Of a stretch of DNA of 64,000 nucleotides, positions 1 to 9,626 are shown in pieces; within the stretch, counting starts at the first letter, position 1, and each line of letters begins with the position of its first letter. Made by a program: the position numbers and the translations under genes. This stretch comes from Pseudonocardia alaniniphila. Its GTDB lineage: Bacteria; Actinomycetota; Actinomycetes; Mycobacteriales; Pseudonocardiaceae. The stretch is from assembly GCF_022524485.1 (NCBI RefSeq), contig NZ_JAKXMK010000017.1:172721-236720 (forward strand). Direction: 5' to 3'. The notes below the pieces were generated by a model. That model searched no databases. It was not told the origin of the DNA and was given only the letters and a program-made list of their open reading frames with translations.

Positions 1-70
1 GAAGGATCTGATCGAGGACCTCTTCGCCGATGCCGGTGCCGGCGATGGGTCCGGCGACGGCGATGAGTGA
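1..70 (+). CDS. 3' end of an upstream gene (partial, unidentified)
   Basis: An open frame enters at base 2 and ends with TGA at 68-70. Only 22 residues are visible, ending in an acidic Gly/Asp-rich tail. Its stop overlaps the ATG of the next gene at 63, which suggests translational coupling. In mycobacteria a small membrane protein like the next one (Rv1171) follows mshB, so this could be the MshB C-terminus. That is a synteny guess; 22 residues cannot prove it. Confidence 0.55.
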   Translation, partial: KDLIEDLFADAGAGDGSGDGDE

Positions 71-461
71 GCCCGTGAAGCCTGGGCCGCCCACGACGTC
101 CGACGGCGCCGTGCTCGGGCTGCTCGTCCTCGACGGCGTGTTGCTGGGCGCGTTGGGGTTGGTGCTGACGCCGCTCTACGCAGGTGGTGTGCCGGTGCCG
201 GTGGGCGTGGTGCTCTCGGTGCTGATCGTGCCGTGGCTCGTGTTCCGGGCCGCCGAGGTCGACCCACGGCCGTCACGGGCGGGGGCGCCGCTGCTGGCGT
301 GGGTGGTCGCAGTCGCGGTACTCGGTCTCACCGGTCCGGGCGGTGACGTGATGCTGCCCGCCACGTGGCAATCGCTCCTGCTGGTCATCGGTGGTATCGG
401 GGCGGGGCTGTGGGCCCTGCGGAGCGTGCTCAACTCGGAGCACGGGAGGAACGGTGGCTGA
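63..461 (+). CDS. Small polytopic membrane protein, unknown function
   Basis: 132 residues with four predicted membrane segments (about residues 15-38, 43-60, 78-95 and 105-123) and short charged linkers. The ATG at 63 overlaps the stop of the upstream gene, a better start than the in-frame ATGs further 5', which lie inside that gene. No catalytic motif is visible. Length and hydropathy fit the conserved membrane protein Rv1171 of mycobacteria, but I do not recognise the family. The stop overlaps the GTG of the next gene by 8 bases, so the two are probably co-translated. Confidence 0.7.
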   Translation: MSEPVKPGPPTTSDGAVLGLLVLDGVLLGALGLVLTPLYAGGVPVPVGVVLSVLIVPWLVFRAAEVDPRPSRAGAPLLAWVVAVAVLGLTGPGGDVMLPATWQSLLLVIGGIGAGLWALRSVLNSEHGRNGG

Positions 462-1203
462 GGCGATCCCCGACTCGGCGATCGTCGCGGTGCTACGGCC
501 GTTCGTGCGCGCGACCCGTCCGGTGCTCACGGGCCTGCGCGAGTCCGACCCGTTCGATCTGCGGGCGCGCGTGCTGTCCTCCGACAACGGCGAGCGCGGA
601 CTGGGGGAGAAGCTGCTCGACATGGTGGCCGCCGTCGAGGTGCCCGGCACCGCGGCATGGGCTGCGATGGGCGTCCCGGCCCGTTCGCGCTGGTGGGTGC
701 ATCGCGTCGGCCGGTTCACCACCCTGGTCGCCGCTGTTCCCGGGCTGGGCGGAGCGTGGCTGAGCCGGCTGCCGCTGTCGAAGGTGCTCGGCGCCGCGGG
801 GCAGGGGCTGCTGCTCGTCGCGATCGCGGGTGAGCACGGCGTCCACGACGAGGAAGAGCTCGTGAAGCTGCTGGGCGGGGTGATGTTCCAGCGCGATCTG
901 ACGGTGCGGCCGCCGAGCACGGCGGATGACGTCGCTGCCGACGCGCGCGCCGCCGAACTGACCGGCGACCTCGACGATCCGGGGCGACCGCCCACGGTGA
1001 GGCGCGTAGCGAACGCGGTATGGCGGCTCGGGCGAGCCCTGCTCGCCGTGGAGGACGAGCTGGACAAGCGCCCGCACGGGAACTTCCTGCACGAGGGCCT
1101 CGGGATGCTGCCGGTGGTCGGAGCGGTGGGGAAGTACCTCGGTGAGTGGTCGGGGCTCAAGCGGGCGGCGCGTGAGGCCGAGAAGCGCCTGCAGAGCAGG
1201 TGA
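454..1203 (+). CDS. Conserved hypothetical protein
   Basis: 249 residues from GTG 454, with GGAGGA just upstream at 446-451, overlapping the preceding stop. The centre has hydrophobic Gly/Ala-rich stretches (about residues 85-135) including a GEHGVHDEEEL segment. The C-terminal part carries another hydrophobic patch (FLHEGLGMLPVVGAVGKYLGEW) ending in a basic Arg/Lys tail. It may associate with the membrane, but no clear transmembrane helix or known active site is seen. It converges on the GNAT gene with a 10-base gap. Function unknown. Confidence 0.65.
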   Translation: MAEAIPDSAIVAVLRPFVRATRPVLTGLRESDPFDLRARVLSSDNGERGLGEKLLDMVAAVEVPGTAAWAAMGVPARSRWWVHRVGRFTTLVAAVPGLGGAWLSRLPLSKVLGAAGQGLLLVAIAGEHGVHDEEELVKLLGGVMFQRDLTVRPPSTADDVAADARAAELTGDLDDPGRPPTVRRVANAVWRLGRALLAVEDELDKRPHGNFLHEGLGMLPVVGAVGKYLGEWSGLKRAAREAEKRLQSR

Positions 1204-1213
1204 CCAGGCAGCC

Positions 1214-2179
1214 TCAGCCGGCCGGGGGCACGAGGTAGCGGTACTGGTGATGCTCCACGTAGCCGAGCCGGTCGTAGAGCGCCACCGCCCCCGTGTTGTG
1301 CAGCGCCACCTGCAGCACTGCCCAGCGCGCGCCGTGCTCGCGGCCCCACTCCGCCGCCGAGGCGAGCAACACCGTCGCGAGCCCTTGCCGCCGTGCCGCC
1401 GGTGCCACCTCCAGCACGGACACGTGCAGGTGGTCCTCCACCACGGTCGCCCGCACCGACCCGATGACCGTCCCGTCCGGGCCGGTGATCTGGCCGAACG
1501 CGGTGCGAGGATCGCCGCCCGGATCCAGGACGTGCCGCTGCGCAGCCGTCGGGAGGGCGCCGAGCGCCAGCCGCCACCACCCGTCGGAGGGACGCTCGGG
1601 CAGCTCCACACGCGGGTCGAGGGTGCCCCGCAGCGGCGCCACCAGCACCGCGACCTCAGCGCCCCTCTCGTGTGCCACGTCGAGCCCCCAGCCCTCGGCC
1701 GCCACCGCCTTGTCCCACGGCGAGCCCACCGGGACGTGCACGCGTGCCCGTATCCCGTGCTCGCGGGCGAAGGCGCGCACGGCGTCGAGGGCCGCCGGGA
1801 CGGGCATCCCCGGGTCCCCGATCGCGAGCGCGGAGTTGGCCCGGCCGGTGAAGCCGTCCGCGGCGCGGAGGCGCCAGGCACCGAGCGGCCGGTCCACCAC
1901 GGCGGGCCAGGCGTCCGCGCAGAGGGCCTCGAGCCGTGTCACCGCAGCAAGCGGGGCCCGTCGTGGTGGCGCGGGTGGCACGACGCGCACGGCGACCACG
2001 GCGGCGCGCTCGACGCGGACGGGGCCGCGCCGGGTCTCCACCAGCACCGCACCAGGGCCGTCCGTACGGAGCTCGCCGACGGCGTCGGTGTAGAGCGGCC
2101 TGCCGTCGCGGTCGCCGATCCGGTACCGCAGCGACACCCGCTCGCCGATGAGCTCGCTCGCTATCTCCACCAGCGCCAT
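1214..2179 (-). CDS. GNAT N-acetyltransferase, Rv0428c-like
   Basis: 321 residues. The first ~65 look like a small beta-barrel (SH3-like), followed by a linker and a C-terminal GNAT domain (about 200-320) with the acetyl-CoA loop in VAPAARRQGLATVLL and the closing ALYDRLGYVEHHQYRYL strand. This arrangement is that of the mycobacterial Rv0428c family, sometimes labelled as a putative N-acetylglutamate synthase. The acceptor cannot be read from sequence. It is transcribed divergently from the ferredoxin gene with 113 bp between them. Confidence 0.85.
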   Translation of the reverse strand: MALVEIASELIGERVSLRYRIGDRDGRPLYTDAVGELRTDGPGAVLVETRRGPVRVERAAVVAVRVVPPAPPRRAPLAAVTRLEALCADAWPAVVDRPLGAWRLRAADGFTGRANSALAIGDPGMPVPAALDAVRAFAREHGIRARVHVPVGSPWDKAVAAEGWGLDVAHERGAEVAVLVAPLRGTLDPRVELPERPSDGWWRLALGALPTAAQRHVLDPGGDPRTAFGQITGPDGTVIGSVRATVVEDHLHVSVLEVAPAARRQGLATVLLASAAEWGREHGARWAVLQVALHNTGAVALYDRLGYVEHHQYRYLVPPAG

Positions 2180-2292
2180 CTGTCCAGGATCCGCCTGCCG
2201 GTACGAGCCTCGTCACACTCCCCCGACTCCCGCTCGAAACGGCAGCCGGGACATACTGGAACCCATCTGAACGCCCGAGTGGAGGACCACCC

Positions 2293-2619
2293 GTGACCTA
2301 CGTGATCGCCGAGCCCTGCGTCGACCTACTGGACAAGGCGTGCATCGAGGAGTGTCCGGTGGACTGCATCTACGAGGGCGGCCGGATGCTCTACATCCAC
2401 CCTGACGAGTGTGTCGACTGCGGAGCGTGCGAGCCGGTCTGCCCCGTTGAGGCGATCTACTACGAGGACGACGTCCCCGAGCAGTGGAGCGCGTACACGA
2501 AGGCGAATGTCGACTTCTTCGACGAGCTGGGCTCGCCCGGCGGTGCGTCGAAGATCGGCAAGGTCGAGCGCGACGTCGAGCCCGCGCTGAGCCTGCCGCC
2601 GCAGCAGCACGACGAGTGA
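2293..2619 (+). CDS. fdxA: 7Fe ferredoxin (3Fe-4S/4Fe-4S)
   Basis: 108 residues, starting at GTG 2293 behind GGAGGA at 2281-2286. Cysteines at 9, 17, 21, 25, 40, 43, 46 and 50 give the seven-iron bacterial ferredoxin pattern, with the second set as CxxCxxCxxxC. The residues after 60 form the long acidic C-terminal extension typical of the actinobacterial FdxA/FdxC family. It is a soluble low-potential electron carrier; the partner is not indicated. dapC follows 31 bp downstream, as in many actinobacteria, so the two are probably co-transcribed. Confidence 0.93.
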   Translation: MTYVIAEPCVDLLDKACIEECPVDCIYEGGRMLYIHPDECVDCGACEPVCPVEAIYYEDDVPEQWSAYTKANVDFFDELGSPGGASKIGKVERDVEPALSLPPQQHDE

Positions 2620-2650
2620 GGAGACTCGAACCTGTGACAGCCGCTGCAGC

Positions 2651-3748
2651 ATGGTGAAGATCGACCTCCCGGACTTTCCCTGGGATTCCCTCGCCGAGGA
2701 CACCAAGCTCGCCAAGGCCCACCCCGGCGGGATCGTGGATCTGTCGGTGGGCACTCCCGTCGACCCCGTTCCGGACGTGGTGCGGTCAGCGCTCACCGGC
2801 CCGGCTGCGGACGTCCCCGGCTATCCGACCACCCACGGACCCGACTCACTGCGCGAGGCGATCGCGGGCGCCATGGCCCGCCGGTTCGGCGTCACGGTCG
2901 ATCCGGTCGCGGTCGTGCCCACGATCGGTCTCAAGGAGACCGTGGCCTGGCTGCCGACGATGCTGGGCGCCGGTGCGGGCGACACGGTCGTGATCCCGGA
3001 GCTGGCCTACCCGACCTACGAGGTCGGTGCCCGGCTGGCCGGTGCCGACTTCGTCCGCTCGGACTCCACCATCGCGCTGGGTCCGCAGCGGGTTGCCCTG
3101 GTCTGGCTGAACTCTCCTTCCAACCCGACGGGGCGGGTGCTGCCGGCCGAGCACATGCGCAAGGTCGTGGAGTGGGCCCGCGAGCGCGGAGCCGTGGTGG
3201 CGTCCGACGAGTGCTACCTCTCGCTCGCGCCCGCCGAACAGCGTGCGGTGTCGGTGCTGCATCCCGACGTCTGCGGTGGCTCCCACGAGGGCCTGCTGGC
3301 CCTGCACTCCATGTCGAAGACCTCGAACATGGCCGGTTACCGCGCCTCGTTCGTCACGGGTGACCCAGCGCTGGTCGCCAGCCTGCTGGAGCTGCGCAAG
3401 CACATCGGCATGATGGTCCCGCGGCCGGTGCAGGCGGCGCTGGCCGCCGCGACGTCCGACGACGCGCACGTGACGGCGCAGGCCGAGATCTACGTCCGGC
3501 GCCGGGCCACGCTGCGGGCCGCGGTGGAGGCCGCCGGCATGCGCGTGGACCACTCCGAGGCCGGGTTGTACCTGTGGGCCACCGCGGGGGAGGACTCCCG
3601 GTTGACGGTGCACAGGCTGGCGAAGCAGGGTGTCCTGGTGGCGCCAGGCGAGTTCTACGGGCCGGCCGGAACCCAGCACGTGCGGGTCGCCCTCACCGCG
3701 TCCGACGAGCGGATCGCGGCGGCGGCGGAGCGGTTACCAGCGGCGTGA
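2651..3748 (+). CDS. dapC: Succinyldiaminopimelate transaminase
   Basis: 365-residue class I/II PLP aminotransferase. Visible are the N-terminal LPDFPWDSL segment typical of actinobacterial DapC, NSPSNPTG (about 154-161), the cofactor-contacting Asp186 in SDECY and the Schiff-base Lys223 in HSMSKTSNMAGYR. The expected reaction is transamination of N-succinyl-2-amino-6-ketopimelate with glutamate in diaminopimelate/lysine synthesis. The ATG at 2651 has only a distant purine tract, so GTG 2654 is also possible. The stop overlaps the GTG of the transporter, and dapD and dapE lie just beyond, which supports the DapC assignment over other aminotransferases. Confidence 0.9.
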   Translation: MVKIDLPDFPWDSLAEDTKLAKAHPGGIVDLSVGTPVDPVPDVVRSALTGPAADVPGYPTTHGPDSLREAIAGAMARRFGVTVDPVAVVPTIGLKETVAWLPTMLGAGAGDTVVIPELAYPTYEVGARLAGADFVRSDSTIALGPQRVALVWLNSPSNPTGRVLPAEHMRKVVEWARERGAVVASDECYLSLAPAEQRAVSVLHPDVCGGSHEGLLALHSMSKTSNMAGYRASFVTGDPALVASLLELRKHIGMMVPRPVQAALAAATSDDAHVTAQAEIYVRRRATLRAAVEAAGMRVDHSEAGLYLWATAGEDSRLTVHRLAKQGVLVAPGEFYGPAGTQHVRVALTASDERIAAAAERLPAA

Positions 3749-4950
3749 CCACCGGCTCCGGGACAACGTCGTCCAGCGGGGCCGGAGCGGGAACAGTCCG
3801 GCCGGCCGTCGTGCTGCTCGGGTTGCTCGCCCTCGCGGTGAACCTCCGTGCGGCCCTGGCGGGCTACCCACCCCTTCTGGAGACCGTCCGCGAAGATCTC
3901 GGGACGTCCTCGGGTGTCGCGGGGTTCGTGCAGGCCTCCGCCGTGTTGATGATGGCTGTCGGCTCCTTCGCAGGCTCCGCGCTGGGCGCCAGGTTCGGCC
4001 GGGAACGTGCTCTGGGCGTCTCCGTCGTGATCCTCGCGCTGGGCAGCGTGGTGCGCGGCGTTCCGGCGCTGGCCTCGCTGATCGTGGGGAGCCTGCTGGT
4101 CGGGCTCGGTATCGGGCTTGCCGGCGTGCTGCTCGCCGGTGTCGTCAAGGAACATCTCGCGGAGCGGGCAGGCGCCGTCACCGGCGGCTACGTGGTCTCG
4201 ATGGCGATCGGCGCCACGGTCGCGAGCGCCGTGGCCGTGCCGCTGGCAGCGGCGCTCGGGGGCTGGTCGTTCTCGCTCGCGGTGTGGGCCGTGCCCGCTG
4301 CGCTCGCCGTGGTGATCTGGGTGCCGGTGGCGCGGCGCGTGGGCGCGCCCGACCGGACCGCCGTACGTCATCCGCTGCCATGGCGCCACGGGTTCGCCCG
4401 CATCGCAGCCTGCTACCAGGCCGGTACATCACTGCTGTTCTACGGCTGGATCACCTGGTTGCCGCCGTACTACGAGTCGCACGGCTGGAGCCCGCAACGC
4501 GCAGGCCTGCTGCTCGCCGTGTGGAGCGTCGCGCAGATCCCCGCTGCTCTCATCGCCCCGACCCTCGCGGAGCGGCACCGGCGCTGGCGGTTCTGGGCCG
4601 GGCTGACGCTCGGCTGCGTCGCGGTCGGCACGCTCGGCGTGATGCTGTTTCCGATGCCGGGTACCGCCGTCCCGTGGATGTGGGCGGTGCTGTTGGGCAT
4701 CGGGGTCGGGGCCGGATTCCCGCTCGGCCTCACCGTGATCGCCTGGCGCACACCCGACGGTGCGGCGAACGCGGCCACCAGCGGGCTCGCGCTCGGTGTC
4801 GGGTACATCAGCGCGGGCCTCGGCCCGTTGCTGATGGGAGTGCTGATCGACCTCACGAAGGGCTTCCCCGCCGCGATCGCGGTGCTGCTGGCCGCGGCCG
4901 CGCTCCAGGCCTGGGCGATCTGGCGGATCGGCGACCGACCGGTCGCCTGA
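3745..4950 (+). CDS. MFS transporter, CynX/NimT type
   Basis: 401 residues from GTG 3745, which forms a GTGA overlap with the dapC stop. About twelve hydrophobic helices are present. The first helix contains ALAVNLRAALAGYPPLLE, characteristic of the cyanate/2-nitroimidazole transporter (CynX/NimT) branch of the major facilitator superfamily. The substrate is unknown. Its insertion between dapC and dapD makes export or uptake of a pathway-linked amino acid possible, but this is only context. It converges on dapD with a 4-base gap. Confidence 0.85.
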   Translation: MTTGSGTTSSSGAGAGTVRPAVVLLGLLALAVNLRAALAGYPPLLETVREDLGTSSGVAGFVQASAVLMMAVGSFAGSALGARFGRERALGVSVVILALGSVVRGVPALASLIVGSLLVGLGIGLAGVLLAGVVKEHLAERAGAVTGGYVVSMAIGATVASAVAVPLAAALGGWSFSLAVWAVPAALAVVIWVPVARRVGAPDRTAVRHPLPWRHGFARIAACYQAGTSLLFYGWITWLPPYYESHGWSPQRAGLLLAVWSVAQIPAALIAPTLAERHRRWRFWAGLTLGCVAVGTLGVMLFPMPGTAVPWMWAVLLGIGVGAGFPLGLTVIAWRTPDGAANAATSGLALGVGYISAGLGPLLMGVLIDLTKGFPAAIAVLLAAAALQAWAIWRIGDRPVA

Positions 4951-4954
4951 CCCG

Positions 4955-5905
4955 TCAGTTGTGGTGCAGGGCGGTATTGAGTGCGATCCCCTCACCGGTG
5001 CGGGCCAGCACCTCGACGGCGCCGGTCACCGAGTTGCGGCGCAGCAGCATGCCGTCCTGCCCGGACAGGGTGCGGGCGGCAGCCGTCTCCCCGGACGGGA
5101 GGACCACCTTGGTGCCCGCGGTGACGTACAGCCCGGCCTCGACCACGCAGTCGTCACCCAGCGAGATGCCGATCCCGGCGTTGGCCCCGAGCAGGCACCG
5201 CTTGCCCACCGACACCACCGCCTTGCCGCCCCCGGAGAGGGTGCCCATGATCGACGCGCCGCCACCGACGTCGGAGCCGTCACCGACGACGACGCCCGCC
5301 GAGATCCGCCCCTCGACCATCGACGCACCGAGCGTGCCCGCGTTGTAGTTGACGAAGCCCTCGTGCATGACGGTGGTGCCCTCGGCCAGGTGCGCTCCCA
5401 GCCGCACCCGGTCGGCGTCGGCGATCCTGACGCCCGTGGGGATCACGTAGTCGACCATCCGGGGGAACTTGTCCACACCGAGCACGGTGACCGGCCCGCG
5501 GGCGCGCAGGCGGGCGCGGGTGAGCTCGAAGCCCGGCACCGCGCACGGACCCTGGTCGGTCCACACGACGTTGGCGAGCAGCCCGAAGACCCCGTCGAGG
5601 TTCGCCTCGCGGGGTGCGACGATGCGGTGGCTGAGCAGGTGCAGCCGCAGGTACACGTCGTGCGGGTCGGCAGGCGGGTCGGCGAGCGACTCGATGGCCG
5701 TGCGGACCACGACGGTGCGTACCCGGCGTGCCTCGTCGGTGCCCACGAGGTGCTCGAGGTCGGCCGCGACGTCCGGTGCCTGCCCGCCGAGTGCCGGCGC
5801 GGGGAACCAGGTGTCGAGGACGACGCCCTCGGTGCCGTCGGTGGGCACGGTGACGGTGGCGAGGCCGGTACCGGAGGCGCCCTCCCGGCGCGGTGCGGTG
5901 CTCAC
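4955..5905 (-). CDS. dapD: Tetrahydrodipicolinate N-succinyltransferase
   Basis: 316 residues from GTG 5905, matching the ~317 of mycobacterial DapD. An N-terminal alpha/beta region (to ~105) leads into a left-handed beta-helix of hexapeptide repeats (about 150-285) with LGAHLAEGTTVMHEGFVN and ANAGIGISLGDD segments. It transfers succinyl from succinyl-CoA to tetrahydrodipicolinate in lysine/peptidoglycan synthesis. The frame stays open upstream, but a TACCGT -10 box at 5919-5914 ends 8 bases before GTG 5905, pointing to a leaderless transcript. It is divergent from dapE. Confidence 0.95.
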   Translation of the reverse strand: MSTAPRREGASGTGLATVTVPTDGTEGVVLDTWFPAPALGGQAPDVAADLEHLVGTDEARRVRTVVVRTAIESLADPPADPHDVYLRLHLLSHRIVAPREANLDGVFGLLANVVWTDQGPCAVPGFELTRARLRARGPVTVLGVDKFPRMVDYVIPTGVRIADADRVRLGAHLAEGTTVMHEGFVNYNAGTLGASMVEGRISAGVVVGDGSDVGGGASIMGTLSGGGKAVVSVGKRCLLGANAGIGISLGDDCVVEAGLYVTAGTKVVLPSGETAAARTLSGQDGMLLRRNSVTGAVEVLARTGEGIALNTALHHN

Positions 5906-5978
5906 AGCGGCCAACGGTATCCGGCACGGGGCGGTGACCGCGGGCCGCCCGACGGCTCTGGAGGTAGCGTCGCCGTTC
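5906..5978. promoter_or_regulatory. Divergent dapD/dapE promoter region, both apparently leaderless
   Basis: The 73-bp spacer holds two outward-facing -10-like hexamers. On the minus strand TACCGT lies at 5919-5914, 8 bases from the dapD GTG. On the plus strand TAGCGT lies at 5965-5970, 8 bases from the dapE GTG. This TANNNT-N6-8-RTG spacing is the established signature of leaderless actinobacterial transcripts. A GGAGG at 5960-5964 is 14 bases from the dapE start, too far to be its ribosome site. No operator palindrome was seen. Confidence 0.55.
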
Positions 5979-7049
5979 GTGACGATCCCCGTGCTGGACC
6001 TCACCTCCGATCCCATCGACCTGTGCGCCGCGCTGGTCGACGTGCCGAGCGTCTCCGGCGACGAGGCCACGCTGGCCGATGCCGTCGAGCTGGCGTTGCA
6101 GAAGCAGGCTCCCCATCTGGAACTGCTCCGCTCCGGCGACGCGGTGCTGGCCAGGACGAACCTCGGGCGCGAGCGGCGGGTGCTGCTCGCCGGTCACCTC
6201 GACACCGTGCCGATCGCCGACAACGTGCCCAGCAGGCGCGAGGGCGAGCTGCTCTACGGCTGCGGCACCACGGACATGAAGTCCGGGGACGCGGTACTCG
6301 CACACCTCGCGGCCACCCTCACCGACCCGCGCCACGACCTCACGCTCGTGTTCTACGACTGCGAGGAGGTGGAGGCCGCCCGCAACGGGCTGAACCGGAT
6401 CGAGCGCGAGCACCGCGACTGGCTGCGCGCCGACCTCGCGATCCTGGCCGAGCCGACAAACGCGGGCGTGGAGGCGGGCTGCCAGGGAACTCTGCGCGCC
6501 GAGATCACCACGCGCGGGCGGCGCGCCCATTCGGCACGGTCGTGGCACGGCAGCAACGCGGTGCACGCCGCGGCCGCGGTGCTCGAGCGTCTGAACGCCT
6601 ACACCGCGCGTGAGGTCGACATCGACGGCTGCGTCTACCGGGAGGGGTTGCAGGCCGTCCGGATCGACGGTGGCGTGGCCATGAACGTCGTCCCCGACGA
6701 GTGCGTGGTCACGGTGAACTTCCGCTTCGCACCCGACCGGGACGGTGCGGCCGCAGAGGCGCACGTGCGCGAGGTGTTCGACGGGTTCGAGCTGGCCGTC
6801 ACCGATCTCGCGCCCGGTGCGCTGCCCGGCCTGACGGAGCCCGCCGCCGCCGAGTTCATCGCGGCGACCGGCGCCACGCCGTCGGCGAAGTTCGGCTGGA
6901 CCGACGTGTCGCGCTTCGCTGCGCTCGGCATCCCCGCGGTGAACTACGGGCCCGGCGACCCGAACCTCGCGCACACCCGCGAGGAGCACGTCGACACGCG
7001 GCAGATCACCGACGCCGTGGCCGTCCTGCGGCGGTTCCTGGCTCCCTGA
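5979..7049 (+). CDS. dapE: Succinyl-diaminopimelate desuccinylase
   Basis: 356-residue M20 metallopeptidase from GTG 5979. The di-zinc site is visible: His73 and Asp75 in LLAGHLDTVP, Asp99 in CGTTDMKSG, and the catalytic/ligand pair Glu129-Glu130 in FYDCEEVEA. It hydrolyses N-succinyl-LL-diaminopimelate to LL-diaminopimelate and succinate. The frame stays open far upstream across the opposite dapD gene, so the start was chosen from homologous length and the leaderless promoter. Together with dapC and dapD this gives three of the four succinylase-branch steps in one locus. Confidence 0.94.
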   Translation: MTIPVLDLTSDPIDLCAALVDVPSVSGDEATLADAVELALQKQAPHLELLRSGDAVLARTNLGRERRVLLAGHLDTVPIADNVPSRREGELLYGCGTTDMKSGDAVLAHLAATLTDPRHDLTLVFYDCEEVEAARNGLNRIEREHRDWLRADLAILAEPTNAGVEAGCQGTLRAEITTRGRRAHSARSWHGSNAVHAAAAVLERLNAYTAREVDIDGCVYREGLQAVRIDGGVAMNVVPDECVVTVNFRFAPDRDGAAAEAHVREVFDGFELAVTDLAPGALPGLTEPAAAEFIAATGATPSAKFGWTDVSRFAALGIPAVNYGPGDPNLAHTREEHVDTRQITDAVAVLRRFLAP

Positions 7050-7104
7050 GAGCCGGTGGGCGGGTGCGGGCGCGGACGGTACGGATCTCATTACTCTGAC
7101 TGAC

Positions 7105-7880
<776 letters not shown>

Positions 7881-7884
<4 letters not shown>

Positions 7885-8534
7885 GCGAGCTTGCGAGCGA
7901 GACGTCGGCACCGGGCGAGCTTGCGAGCGAGACGTCGGCACCGGGCGAGCTTGCGAGCGAAAGGTCGACACCGGGTAAGCAGGGTTCGTTCGCCGTCTGC
8001 GTCTACTGCGCTTCGATCGAGGGCATCCCGTCGTACTACCTGGAGCTCGCCGCGGAGGTGGGCCGGGAGATCGCCACGCGCGGCTGGGAACTGGTGTCCG
8101 GCGGTGGGCGATCGGCCATGATGGGCGCGGTCGGTGCGGCGGCACGAACGGGCGGGGCACGCACCACCGGGGTGATTCCGCGTGCGCTGGTGGAGCTCGA
8201 GTGGGCCGACCACGACTCCGACGAGCTGCTGCTGGTCGACACCATGCGTGAGCGCAAGGCGCTCATGGAGGCGCACGCCGACGCGTTCCTCACCCTGCCC
8301 GGCGGGATCGGGACGTGCGAGGAGCTCTTCGAGGTCTGGACCGCGGGCTATCTGCGGATGCATGCCAAACCCGTGGTGCTGCTCGACCCGGACGGCCACT
8401 ACACAGGGCTCCTGGACTGGGTGCGCGGGCTGGGGGAGCGTGGGTTCGTGCGGCCGGAGGCGCTGTCGCGGCTCGTGGTCGCCACCGACGTGACCACCGC
8501 CCTCGACGCCTGTTGGAAGCCTGAGGAGACCTGA
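7881..8534 (+). CDS. Second LOG-family protein with repetitive N-terminus
   Basis: 217 residues from TTG 7881, which overlaps the preceding stop (TTGA) and sits behind GGGAGGAAG. The first 31 residues are three copies of a ten-residue repeat (ELASETSAPG, ELASETSAPG, ELASERSTPG) that homologous folds do not need. The LOG domain follows, with VSGGGRSAMMGAVG, MRERKALM and PGGIGTCEELFE, so the catalytic Arg-Lys and PGGxGTxxE motifs are intact. It is a divergent paralogue of the gene before it. folP2 begins one base after its stop. Confidence 0.87.
7885..7974 (+). repeat. Three tandem 30-bp repeats inside the start of a LOG gene
   Basis: Three units of 30 bp at 7885-7914, 7915-7944 and 7945-7974. 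The first two are identical; the third differs at a few bases. Each starts GCGAGCTTGCGAGCGA and contributes ten in-frame codons. A related GTGAGCGAACTTGCG sequence occurs at 10925-10939, exactly at the start codon of the SRPBCC gene. Confidence 0.9.
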
Positions 8535-8535
8535 C

Positions 8536-9393
8536 ATGCGCCTCGGCTCACGGGTCGTCGACAGCTCCGCGCGGCTCGTCATGGGCATCGTGAACGCCAC
8601 CCCCGACTCCTTCTACGACGCCGGGCGCGACTACGAGCTCGAACGCGCGCTCGACCACGTCGAGGAGATGGTCGGGCAGGGCGCCGACATCATCGACATC
8701 GGTGGGGTCAAGGCCGGCCTGGGCGAGGACGTGACGCCCAGCCAGGAGATCGCACGTGTCGAGAGGCTGGTCTCCGCCGTGCGGTCGGCTCATCCCGACA
8801 TCGTGATCAGCGTCGACACCTGGCGGGCCGAGGTCGCACGTGTCGCGTTGCCCGCGGGTGCCGACCTCATCAACGACGCCTGGGGTGGGTACGACCCCGA
8901 GCTGGTGGACGTCGTGGCGGAGTTCGATGCGGCGGTCGTCTGCACCCATACGGGTGGTCTCACCCCGCGCACCTATGCCCGCCGGGTCCGTTACCCCGAT
9001 CTCGTCGGCGATGTCACGAGCTACCTCGTCGGCCTTGCCGAGCGCGCCCGCGCCGCAGGGGTCCGGGAGGACGGGATCATCCTCGACCCGGGCCACGACT
9101 TCAACAAGAACACCTGGCACTCGTTGGAGCTCACCCGCCGGCTCGACGAGCTGGTGGCGCTGGGCAGGCCGGTGCTCGTGGCCACGTCGAACAAGGACTT
9201 CATCGGCGAGACCCTCGGGCTCCCGAAGTACGAGCGCCTGGAAGGCACGCTCGCCACGCTGGCCATCTGCGCATGGCACGGAGCGCAGATCTTCCGGGTG
9301 CACAACGTCATGGAGGCGCGGCGCACCGTCGACATGGTCGCCTCGATCACCGGTCATCGCGTGCCGGAACGGGTCACCCGGACGTTCGCCTAG
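8536..9393 (+). CDS. folP2: FolP2, dihydropteroate synthase homologue
   Basis: 285-residue TIM-barrel DHPS homologue. NATPDSF near the N-terminus and ILDPGHDFNKN are recognisable. Segments that bind pterin and pABA in true DHPS have changed: the usual GGESTRPG loop reads GGVKAGLG, and the MHxQG segment reads THTGG. This matches the second actinobacterial paralogue (Rv1207), reported not to complement DHPS function. The linkage to gpgS downstream is also found in mycobacteria. Its real substrate is not known to me. The gap to the LOG gene is one base. Confidence 0.9.
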   Translation: MRLGSRVVDSSARLVMGIVNATPDSFYDAGRDYELERALDHVEEMVGQGADIIDIGGVKAGLGEDVTPSQEIARVERLVSAVRSAHPDIVISVDTWRAEVARVALPAGADLINDAWGGYDPELVDVVAEFDAAVVCTHTGGLTPRTYARRVRYPDLVGDVTSYLVGLAERARAAGVREDGIILDPGHDFNKNTWHSLELTRRLDELVALGRPVLVATSNKDFIGETLGLPKYERLEGTLATLAICAWHGAQIFRVHNVMEARRTVDMVASITGHRVPERVTRTFA

Positions 9394-9626
9394 GCAACCA
9401 CCAGCAGATCGCAAACCTGCCTCAACCGGAAACGTGTTCGTAGCACGAGGTTGCGGTTTCGCCACCTACCGTCGGCATGACCGCGCCGATCGCGGGGTAT
9501 CAACCCGTTGGTTCGAAGTGCTCGCGCGCCGCGCGACCGGCCCGCGTCGTCCGCAACCGGCCGTCCGACCGGCACCGACCGCGTCATGGCAACGAGGCTG
9601 CCCCTTCGACCGTGCAGGAGGGTCCA

